Of a DNA stretch of 64,000 bases, positions 47,101 to 57,662 are shown one piece after another. How positions within the stretch are numbered: position 1 is the stretch's first letter; the number at the start of each line of letters is the position of its first letter. Below the pieces are notes generated by a model. It was not told the DNA's origin, did not search any database, and was given only the letters and a program-made list of their open reading frames with translations. The DNA lies in contig NC_064043.1 of the NCBI RefSeq assembly GCF_932526225.1, positions 10,087,821 to 10,151,820 of the forward strand. Direction: 5' to 3'. A program made the position numbers and the translations under genes. Origin of the DNA: Nematostella vectensis (taxonomy: Eukaryota; Cnidaria; Anthozoa; Actiniaria; Edwardsiidae).

Positions 47101-50100
47101 GACGGTTTGTATTGAGAATATCACAGTTATTTTTCTTTTATTGTGCTTTTATAATGCTCGTTTCTTCCTGTGTTTTTTTTCCAAAACCAATCGCTCATGC
47201 TAAAACACCGTACCAGTTCGACGTCAAGATATCATATCAAAGTCATCTATCCTTGTTTTGATTGGCTAATACCATATACTTGGATTCCGATTAGCTTATA
47301 ATTTTGGCGTGCACTTAAGTGGTTTTCATTCCACTGGCAATTGCCATGAAAGTGTTAAATTGGCAATTGCCATGAAAGTGTATATACTTACAAGTTCTAT
47401 AAATTCAGGCATATATTCCTCACGGAAAGTAAGAATTTAACGACAGAAATACGTAGTAGTCTAGTTACTGCATCAATGTCACTTAGCTTGTTCGATTTAT
47501 ACATTTGTTTATAGAGTTAGCTTTGAGAATTCGTGGTCTAAATCAAACAATTTGAGCATAACAACATCATTTTATATTCTTCGTTATTCTCTATACTTTA
47601 TTGACTGCGTTGAGTTATTTAATAAAGGCTGACAAATACCATCCTGTCATATATTGCTAAAGAAGACCTTTCTTGTCTTTATATTCTGTGTATTTAGTCT
47701 TTTCAAAGATACAGCAACATTTTTTTCAACATTAACATACTTAACTTTACAGTTAAAAGAGAATTTGCTCATCGAAAATAAAAACACAAAATGCAAACCC
47801 TTATTACCTATATTCTTTTGGCTTAGCTTATATTGTCTGCATCTTGCATACTATCTATTGTGTTTATTTATTTATTATTCAAATATTCAAATAATTTATT
47901 TATTATTCAAATAGTTGTGGAAAGTTAATAAGGTCAAAAATGGCATGATGAAAATGTTGTTTTGAAAGAAAAAAATACTTATATATTTTTTTCACTTTGA
48001 TTTAGGTAAAACCAACCAAGGACTACCCGAAAGGCCATGATTGATGCAGAAGGCTGGAAGGCATGAGAATAGGCAAATGTCTTAAAGATAATAAAATAGG
48101 GGATTTCTCACTTTGATACAGCCGTTAAGTGTAATAGTCTTTTTACAGCAAGATACTTTGTCTCAATGATAAATCTGTAAAGAAAACATTTTTCTATCAA
48201 CCTAAAGATAATGAGGAAAGGGGAAATGTTAGGAGAGTGCTCAACCAAGTTGTTGCATTACTGATAATTTTTTTTATCAAAGCTATAGTCCAATTTCTTC
48301 CTTTTCTCTCTCTCTCTCTCTTGACTATTGATATTATTTGCTGTTTCCTCTCTGCACCCTAAATAAATTAAAATAGGTAATAGGTTTGAAATTAGACATT
48401 TTCAATCAATTTGTTCTCCATTGCATTTAATTTTGGAGTAGCATTAGCATATGTGGATCGATGGTTTCTATAAAAAAAAAGCAGGCATAATAAGTTAATT
48501 ATTAATCTTCCATATGGCACCTGATGTGTATCTAACTATATCATTCTATCTTTGGAATGCTGTTGCATCCATCATTTGCTTCTTTGCAAGCTGGTCAGAA
48601 TGTAGCTTTGATACAAGTGTACATTAATGAAACTCCTATCAAGAGAAGGGTTTTTCATTAGAGAAACCCCGGGGGGGGGGGGGGGGGGGACTCTCCAGAA
48701 AGATATACGGGGGTGCTCGAGCTATCTTTTACGGTATAAAATTCTTACCAACTGCTATCTCTTAGGGTGTGTTTTAGGATTTTTCCAATTCTGCTATCTT
48801 TAAGGGTGTCTCACCCGCTTGACATGTATTTTACAATAAACCACAAGTCAACTGATTGGTTAATGCTTTCTACTTTATTTTTCAGTAACATAACAATATA
48901 GGATCCGTCACCAAATTAAAACCAGCATTGTTTTTTTAATCTCTCAGGGTTAAAAATTCGTATGGCCACACCCAATGTGCTATCTCTTAGGGGTAAGAAT
49001 TGTTGTTTACCACGCCCTTAGTGCTATCCCTTAGGGTTAAAATTGATTATGCTGTCGAGCACCCCTGTCTCTCTAACTCACGTTTCTCAAAGTCCCCCCC
49101 CCTCCCCCCTGGGAGCAAGGTACTTAAATTATATAAAGACAACATCAAACTTGTGCTTTTTCAATAATAAATCTGTAAAGAAAACAGTTTTATATCAAAC
49201 CCATATGTAAAGAGAAACGGGAAAGTATTAGGAATATGCTCATTTAAGCTTTCATTGCATTATTGTTATATATTTTTTTAAAGTAGTCACATTTTTTCAA
49301 ATAGAGTAATTCATTTCTCCTTTTTTCTTCTCCCCATTGACTTTTTGTTATATTTATTTCTCTATAACCCTAACATGGTTTGGTTTGAAATTAGAAATTG
49401 GAATTAAGCTCTTTCAGTAATAATTTAGGATTTGCCTCTATTGCATTCATTTTTGAGTAGCCAGTATGTGTGGATCCAGGGTTTCTAAAACCAACAGGAC
49501 AACGGGTGGGTGCACCAATATGTAATGCATGACAGGAGGTATATTTGTGGAGTTTAGTTTCAAATAAATGAAAAATAATGACGAAAATGTGTTTTGGCCA
49601 AATCCACCCCCCCCCCCCCTTGGCAAAAAGCTAGATCTTCCCTTGAACTACAGTATGGCATCTAAATCTTTGGAATGCTGTTACATCCTTCATATATTCT
49701 TCACAAGGTCAAAGCTTGTTAGAATGGTGTTTTGATAAAAAATATACATAGTGGAACTTCTATAAAGGGAAATATAAATTGACCATTAGACTCTTGAAAT
49801 AACATTCTCATCAACTAAGACACCTTTAACTTTGACAGCCTTTTTCACACCAAGTTTTAGTATTTTGTTAACTTTCATACTGCATATTTATTAATATTAT
49901 TGAATGAGTACTTGCTTGATCCATTTGGAGGGGCCAATACAATTCATAATTACATGGCAGTAAAATTTGACATATTTTTAATCTCATTAAATAAAACATT
50001 CTAGAGACACCAAGAGCCCTCTAAAACTACCCCTATCAGTCAACACAACAAGGTGTTAAATGCTGGCTCCGCTTTTAGGCAGTGCCTAAATTCTATATAT

Positions 50101-53100
50101 TAGCGGAGTAGTAGGCTGATTTAAACTCTACGACTCGAGTTGTAGAGGTGTCGCGGGCAAGTCGCATACGACAAAATCGTGCTGTCGCAACCAGCCTTTA
50201 CGTGACAATATCAATACCCTTGTGCGACCACTAGTGTTGGCAGTACTATTCAAGCGCAGCCATCATCACCGGTCCACCTCCCCCGTTATAAACCCAGCCC
50301 TCCCCTATGGTTCATCAGCACCGACTTCCCCTACCCTCTCTCGGGTTATCTTACTGTGTCAATGTCCATGCCCTTGGTGTACGACCACTCGTGCCGGAAG
50401 TATTCTTCGAGGTCGTCCCGCAGGTTCCGCGGGATCTTGTAAAAGCGCACAAAATCCTGGATGATGCGCAGGTTGCGCCGGTGACGTGATGTTCGTGAGT
50501 ACAACCGCTGGATGATCGCAGTCATATTTCCAAATATGGATGCGTACATCAAGGCTACAAAAGTATATGGGATTGTCGATAATGTCAAATTTATAAAGTG
50601 AAGCATGCCTATGAAATACCCTTACTCTTAAAACATCTTATAAGCGGCATTTTATTAGATATTGGTCACCCCTGTATTAATATCTGCGCACTCTTTCCCC
50701 TCCCCCTGTACGCGCCTGTCCGTGTATCCGCCAATGGCGACTCCAGTCTTTAACAGCAACAGAAACTTGGTTTTGAAAAAGCACACTCTTACATAGATGG
50801 TTCTGACAATGCTTCTACTCCTTACGTACCTCCAACGATCATAACCAAGATTGAGAAAACCTTCTCTGCGTTCGTATTCGGCGACACGTTCCCAAACCCC
50901 ACGCTAGACAAACTCGTCATGGTGAAATAGAGCGCCGTGATGTACCGTGTCTGAAGGCCAGGTGTGTGCGTCACATTTCCCGATGAAACGTGTTGACTGT
51001 GGCGGGATAACTTCTCGATCCAACTGTTATGGTCCCCGAGCTGCGCTTGACCAATCGCGTGCCAGATACAAGCCAACCAATGAGCGACGAGGAGGAAGAA
51101 GCACGTCAGTAAAATGATGACGGCTTGACCGTACTCGGAATACCGGTCGAATTTTCGGACAATCCGGACGAGTCTAAGAAGGCGGGCGGTTTTAAGGAGC
51201 CCCATAAGTGTGGTGGCCTGTATAGGAGCATTTAATCACATTATATGTTTGACGAGGACTATGTTTGATTTTAAAGAGCCCAACCCCTTACCTAACCCTA
51301 AGCCTACAGTCATAGCCAACTCCATAACCCCAACAATAGACACAGCCACATCCACAACCATAGTTACCATCACAGCCATAGCCACAACCATAGTTACCAT
51401 CACAGCCATAGCCACAACCATAGTTACCATCACAGCCATAGCCATAACCATAGTTACCATCACAGCCATAGCCATAACCATAGTTACCATCACAGCCATA
51501 GCCACAACCATAGTTACCATCACAACCATAGCCACAACCATAGTTACCATCACAGCCATAGCCACAACCATAGTTACCATCACAGCCATAGCCATAACCA
51601 TAGTTACCATCACAACCATAGCCACAACCATGGTTACCATCACAGCCATAGCCACAACCATAGTTACCATCACAACCATAGCCATAACCATAGTTACCAT
51701 CACAGCCATAGCCACAACCATAGTTACCATCACAACCATAGCCACAACCATAGTTACCATCACAGCCATAGCCACAACCATAGTTATCATCATCACACCT
51801 TAAACACCCCTCATACCCCTCATAGTTCTAAAAAAGTTCACTAGGTTACCAGATCTTTGAAGTCGGTGGATTTCTAAAATTATACCTGTTTACGTTCGTT
51901 AGCTTAATCGGAATTTGTACTAAAAAAGCAGATGCTAGGGAAGCATAAAATAAACCGCTAATAGTTTTGCCATGCGTGGTAACTAAACCTATCATTGGTA
52001 TATTTGGTAACTAGACCTATCATTGGCATACTTGGTAACTAGACCTATCATTGGCATACATGGTAACTAGACCTATCATTGGCATACATGGTAACTAGAC
52101 CTATCATTGGCATACATGGTAACTAGATCTATCATTGGCATACATGGTAACTAGACCTATCATTGGCATACTTGGTAACTAGACCTATCATTGGCATACT
52201 TGGTAACTAGACTTATCATTGACATACATGGTAACTAGACCTATCATTGGCATACATGGTAACTAGATCTATCATTGGCATACTTGGTAACTAGACCTAT
52301 CATTGGCATACATGGTAACTAGACCTATCATTGGCATACATGGTAACTAGACCTGTCAATGGCATACATGGTAACTAGACCTATCATTGGCATACTTGGT
52401 AACTAGACCTATCATTGGCATACTTGGTAACTAGACTTATCATTGACATACATGGTAACTAGACCTATCATTGGCATACATGGTAACTAGATCTATCATT
52501 GGCATACTTGGTAACTAGACCTATCATTGGCATACTTGGTAACTAGACCTATCATTGGCATACTTGGTAACTAGACCTATCATTGGCATACATGGTAACT
52601 AGATCTATCATTGGAATACATGGTAACTAAACCTGTCAATGGCATACATGGTAACTAGACCTATCATTGGCATTCTTGGTAACTAGACCTATCATTGGCA
52701 TACATGGTAACTAGACCTATCATTGGCATACTTGGTAACTAGACCTATCATTGGCATACATGGTAACTAGACCTGTCAATGGCATACTTGGTAACTAGAC
52801 CTGTCAATGGCATACTTGGTAACTAGACCTATCATTGGCATACATGGTAACTAGACCTATCATTGGCATACATGGTAACTAGACCTATCATTGACATACA
52901 TGGTAACTAGACCTATCATTGGCATACATGGTAACTAGATCTATCATTGGCATACTTGGTAACTAGACCTATCATTGGCATACTTGGTAACTAGACTTAT
53001 CATTGACATACATGGTAACTAGACCTATCATTGGCATACATGGTAACTAGATCTATCATTGGCATTCTTGGTAACTAGACCTATCATTGGCATACTTGGT

Positions 53101-55587
53101 AACTAGACCTATCATTGGCATTCTTGGTAACTAGACCTATCATTGGCATACTTGGTAACTAGACCTATCATTGGCATACTTGGTAACTGGACCTATCATT
53201 GGCATACTTGGTAACTAGACTTATCATTGGCATACATGGTAACTAGACTTATTATTGGCATACATGGTCACTAGACCTATCATTGGCATACTTGGTAACT
53301 AGACCTGTCAATGGCATACTTGGTAACTAGACCTGTCAATGGCATACATGGTAACTAGACCTATCATTGGCATACATGGTAACTAGATCTATCATTGACA
53401 TACATGGTAACTAGACCTATCATTGGCATACATGGTAACTAGACCTATCATTGACATACATGGTAACTAGACCTATCATTGGCATACATGGTAACTAGAC
53501 CTATCATTGACATACATGGTAACTAGACCTATCATTGGCATACATGGTAACTAGATCTATCAATGGCATACTTGGTAACTAGACCTATCATTGGCATTCT
53601 TGGTAACTAGACCTATCATTGGCATACATGGTAACTAGACCTATCATTGGCATACTTGGTAACTAGACCTGTCAATGGCATACTTGGTAACTAGACCTGT
53701 CAATGGCATACATGGTAACTAGACCTATCATTGGCATACATGGTAACTAGATCTATCATTGACATACATGGTAACTAGACCTATCATTGGCATACATGGT
53801 AACTAGACCTATCATTGACATACATGGTAACTAGACCTATCATTGGCATACATGGTAACTAGACCTATCATTGACATACATGGTAACTAGACCTATCATT
53901 GGCATACATGGTAACTAGATCTATCAATGGCATACTTGGTAACTAGACCTATCATTGGCATTCTTGGTAACTAGACCTATCATTGGCATACATGGTAACT
54001 AGACCTATCATTGGCATACTTGGTAACTAGACCTATCATTGACATACTTGGTAACTAGACCTATCATTGGCATACTTGGTAACTAGACCTATCATTGGCA
54101 TACTTGGTAACTAGACCTATCATTGGCATACTTGGTAACTAGACCTATCATTGGCATACATGGTAACTAGACCTATCATTGGCATACATGGTAACTAGAT
54201 CTATCATTGGAATACATGGTAACTAGACCTGTCAATGGCATACATGGTAACTAGACCTATCATTGGCATTCTTGGTAACTAGACCTATCATTGGCATACA
54301 TGGTAACTAGACCTATCATTGGCATACTTGGTAACTAGACCTATCATTGGCATACTTGGTAACTAGACCTATCATTGGCATACATGGTAACTAGACCTAT
54401 CATTGGCATACTTGGTAACTAGACCTATCATTGGCATACTTGGTAACTAGACCTATCATTGGCATACATGGTAACTAGACCTGTCATTAGCATACATGGT
54501 AACTAGACCTATCATTGGCATACTTGGTAACTAGACCTATCATTGGCATACTTGGTAACTAGACCTATCATTGGCATACTTGGTAACTAGACCTATCATT
54601 GGCATACATGGTAACTAGACCTATCATTGGCATACATGGTAACTAGACCTGTCATTGGCATACATGGTAACTAGACCTATCATTGGCATACATGGTAACT
54701 AGACCTGTCATTGGCATACATGGTAACTAGACCTATCATTGGCATACATGGTAACTAGACCTATCATTGGCATACTTGGTAACTAGACCTATCATTGACA
54801 TACTTGGTAAATAGACCTGTCAATGGCATACATGGTAACTAGACCTGTCAATGGCATACTTACTCCCTGGTTACTTACTCCATCCTTGCGGTGGTCCACC
54901 ATGAACTCAAACGGGATCGCGGACAGCAAGTCGATCAGGAACCAGCTCTTGAAGTAGTTAAGCGCGATTTTTTTGGGGTTAACAATAAGCTCGTCTGTGC
55001 CCTCTCTGACGTAGGTTGAGCGGAAGTTGATGGGAATGTCCACTACGAAAAGGAGATCTACACAAAGGTTGCATATGGCGAGGGGGGAGCCTGAGACAAG
55101 TGCTGCGAATCGGCTACTGGACTTCATACGCGACAGTTCCTAGACCACATGATATCATTTTAGCGGATAGTTCCTGGTGCTAGAAAATGCCTGGTAAGGC
55201 CCTTTCTCGCGTGAGCCAAGCTGGGGTTGGTTGAATACAATTCAAGGCTGGTGCTGCTAAGAGAGGTGGGCGGAGCTGCAACGTGAGTGGAAGATGGTTT
55301 GAGGTGGTATGACGTTCGTGGAGTGGGTGTGGCGTTCTTAGGTGAGGTGTGGCGAGGCGTGGCGAGGCGAGGCTGGGTGAGGTGAGGTGAGAGGTGAAAT
55401 GGGATCGAGCAAGACTTACCTGTGGTAAAAGGAATGTGGCTGAAAAAGGAATCTCGAACGCCGTGTAAATGACGAACACGAGTATTACCCAGTCCCAGAC
55501 GGCCTTGAAGATGGAGTCATGGCGAATAATGCACTTGCCAGGTATAGCCTTATTAGGAGCGCGAGCGCCCAATGACGTCATCACCAC
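44177..55587 (-). CDS. Erg-type (KCNH) voltage-gated K+ channel lacking a visible eag domain, Erg-2 (first exon not found)
   Basis: Exons on the minus strand are 55587-55420, 55139-54879, 51217-50830, 50554-50355, 46154-45902, 45430-45225 and 44455-44177 (stop TGA). They join in phase to 584 residues from a phase-0 acceptor; the initiator exon upstream was not identified. S1 has FKAVWDWVILVFVIYTAF, S3 VVDIPINFRS, S4 [20 protein letters not shown], the filter SSVGFGNVSPNTN and S6 [18 protein letters not shown]. The C-linker and cyclic-nucleotide-binding-homology domain end in YNL, the intrinsic-ligand motif. The last exon encodes a coiled coil (SIETKLDSLERKLEDF). Two exons (200 and 253 nt) have exactly the same length as in Erg-1, and two others differ by only 6 and 3 nt. 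The exon covering S1-S3 in Erg-1 is split in two here. Where human ERG has Ser620 this protein has Thr. Confidence 0.94.
44662..44802. mobile_element. Hairpin MITE with arms of about 60 bp in Erg-2 intron
   Basis: CATCCTCGGGGACCCAGGGC and onward at 44662-44724 is mirrored by the inverted sequence at 44738-44802, with a few mismatches near the short loop. The arms are GC-rich, in contrast to the surroundings. Confidence 0.75.
46406..50200. mobile_element. Candidate 3.8-kb DNA transposon in an Erg-2 intron
   Basis: GACAGCACGATTTAGTCGTA and TGCAACCTGCC at 46418-46450 are mirrored by the inverted ...GGCAAGTCGCATACGACAAAATCGTGCTGTC at the right end, matching at about 33 of 38 positions. GCGGAGCCAGC at about 46516 is mirrored by GCTGGCTCCGC at about 50064. 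Inside are two open frames near 46737-47261 that I do not recognise, a 22-bp duplication at 47335-47380, an imperfect direct repeat of about 600 bp (48110-48660 against 49130-49790) and a nested element at 48667-49112. No transposase motif was seen, so it is probably non-autonomous or decayed. Confidence 0.5.
48667..49112. mobile_element. Nested inverted-repeat element with G/C-run ends
   Basis: The left end is a G run followed by GGACTCTCCAG and GGGGGTGCTCGAGC; the right end has the inverted GTCGAGCACCCC and AAAGTCCCCCC. Between them CTGCTATCTCTTAGGG-like motifs recur three to four times. A fragment of the same family is at 13055-13180. It sits between the two halves of an older direct repeat. 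Confidence 0.6.
51347..51796. repeat. 30-bp minisatellite, 15 copies, in Erg-2 intron
   Basis: The unit is ACCATAGTTACCATCACAGC followed by CATAGCCACA, with C/T variants at a few fixed sites. As 30 is a multiple of three, both strands stay open for nearly 200 codons (Thr/Ile-rich and Met/Val-rich), which are not genes. Confidence 0.97.
51971..54863. repeat. 28-bp satellite array, about 103 copies, in Erg-2 intron
   Basis: The unit contains GGTAACTAGACCTATCATTG and GCATACAT (or GCATACTT). The period is exactly 28 throughout. Variant units (GACTTATCATTGACAT, GATCTATCAATGG, CCTGTCAATGG) recur at multiples of 28, which shows higher-order repeats. The array stops 16 bases from the 5' splice site of the exon at 55139-54879. 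Confidence 0.97.
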
Positions 55588-56430
55588 CTGTGAAGAGTAA
55601 CTCAACTGACATTGGCTTCACAATCACTTACGAGCCTTGGTTTTTCATCCTGGTTGAAGCACGTGCTTTATAGTTGCTTTCATGCTTTCTCATTATACTT
55701 ACAATAGCAAGTATAAAGGCTCTATCACAAGTACATTTTCTCTTTTGCAATAAGTTTCGCCAAAAACGTATCGCAGGTCTGACGTGGGTTTTTTTCACGT
55801 ATGTGACACTTCAAAGTCCCACAAAAAGTAGAATGGCGCTTCTACTTTCCCAACAAATTTCTTGAAGTCGCAGCAAAAACTTTACGTGTGACATGGCGCG
55901 TGCGACCTTTTTTGCGAGACAACTAGCAACTGAAAAGTGTACGGGTTACAGGGCATATAAGTAGAAAAGGAGAACTCCGAGGAGTTAAACGTTTCCCGCC
56001 CAAAGAGCGCCTTTACCAGCGAGGTAAGCTTTAGTCTCAATATGCGTTCGCACCAGACCTTTTGTGTGTGGCTCCTTTGAGCATCAGGCTCAAAGGAGCC
56101 CACATCTGAAAACCGCTTTATGTGATATCTTTATTGATAGTTCGATCTTCTACTTAGAAACAGAGTACGAAAAAGCTTTCCTCTTAGCCTTCGAGAGAAT
56201 TAATCAAAATGTGTAACAAAATAAGATAATTTGCGGTTGACATTGAGGATAAAAAAGAAGGTGGTATTGAGTTAGTTCTAAAAACGCCGTCAGCTAGTTT
56301 TTAAATCAAACTCAGGCATTGGCATATTTTAAGATATAATGCAAACTTTCATTGTTGAGTGACCAGCTCTGATCAGAAACGAGTGTTATTTCTAAAAAGT
56401 GTGGCATTTGAAGTTACGCAGTGGCTATAT

Positions 56431-57283
56431 GACAGTCGGAACAGGTCTTGGATGGACTAAATTCCCTATAGTTTTCAATTTATTCAAATAACCAAGTAAA
56501 TTGTCTTCCTAGTGAGTTCAAAGTATTCTATATTAGTAGAGAAAGGGCAAGCGAATCTTAATTGAGCTTTGCTGTCGGTATTGAATGCTTTCCGTTGTCT
56601 GTGTAACTATAAAATATATCGTAATTTTAGTGACATGATTTTTTTTACGTGTCTACAGTCCTGAATTTACGAAAACGTCACGACAAATTGTCTACCTAGT
56701 GAGTTCAAAATATTTTATATTTGTCGTGAAAGGGTAAAATCTGAATTCAGCTTTGTTGACACGAATCAAATAAAAAGGAAAACGGTACAATTCAGTAAAC
56801 ATCCTATATATACCGACACCGAAACTCTTTTTAGATTCGCTTGCCCTCTCTTAACAAATGTAGTGTCACTTTGACATCGATTTTATGGTTTATACAAGCA
56901 AGAAAAAGCATTCAATTCCGACAGAAAAGCTCAATCTAGAATCATTTGCCATTTCTAGACATATATAGGATACTTTGAACTCACTTGGTTTACAAATTAT
57001 TGGCTTATTTGAATAAATTGCAAATTGTCGGGCATTTAGTTCATTGAAGACATGTCCCGACAGTTGTAGGGGAGATAAAATTCAGTGTCACTTTGATAAC
57101 GGTTTTATGGTGTACAGACAAACGGAAAACATCCAATACCGACAACTAAGCTCAATTTAGATTCGCTTGCCCTTTCTGAAAAAATATAGAATACTTTGAA
57201 TCCACTAGGAAGACAATTTACTGGGTTATTTGAATAAATTGAAAACTGTCGGGTCCATCCAAGACCTGTCCCCACCGTCGGGC
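56431..57283. mobile_element. Long-arm inverted-repeat element, apparently nested
   Basis: The outer arms (about 56435-56635 and 57090-57283) are about 190 bp and share ACAGGTCTTGGATGGAC, TTTTCAATTTATTCAAATAA and AATTGTCTTCCTAGTG in inverted orientation. A second pair of related arms lies inside (56665-56765 and 56830-57075). The layout looks like one copy inserted in or duplicated within another. Confidence 0.8.
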
Positions 57284-57401
57284 AATCAAACTTACCTTTT
57301 TGGAAAAGTTACTATTTTCATTTATTTTCACTTTTAGTCATAAAATCTTGCAAATTGTTTAGAGAAATCATCTATATACTTGTTTTCAATGATTTTTTTG
57401 T

Positions 57402-57662
57402 TGTGTAGTTCCAGAAAATATCCATACCCTCCCCTATTGAAGGGGTGGGAGGTATGACCCCCCACCCCTCTGGAATTTCCAAACCCCTGTAAAAAAAAAA
57501 AAAAAGAAAAAAAATACAGTAACTGTTAAGAAAAAAGGGAATTTTACTCCCTCCCCTCCCCTCTGGAGATTCCTGGGCGTTTGAACCCCCACAACCCCGG
57601 AATTTCCAATCCCCTCAATGGGGTGGGGGGAGGGGGGTATGGATATTTTCTAAAACTACACA
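57402..57662. mobile_element. MITE with TGTGTAGTT ends
   Basis: TGTGTAGTTCCAGAAAATAT plus CCATACCC at the left is mirrored by GGGTATGG and ATATTTTCTAAAACTACACA at the right. The interior has CCCCTCCCC and GGAATTTCC repeats. Confidence 0.85.

Noticed and set aside
51210-51803. Long open frames on both strands (about 190 codons each)
   Set aside because: They are the translation of a 30-bp tandem repeat with no stop in either frame; no splice or start logic supports a protein.
51971-54863. Could the 28-bp array be a CRISPR array
   Set aside because: Repeats abut directly without spacers, and the genome is clearly eukaryotic.
55882-56103. Minus-strand frame as the missing first exon of Erg-2
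   Set aside because: It shows no likeness to the Erg-1 N-terminus, and no phase-0 donor at a sensible place was found.
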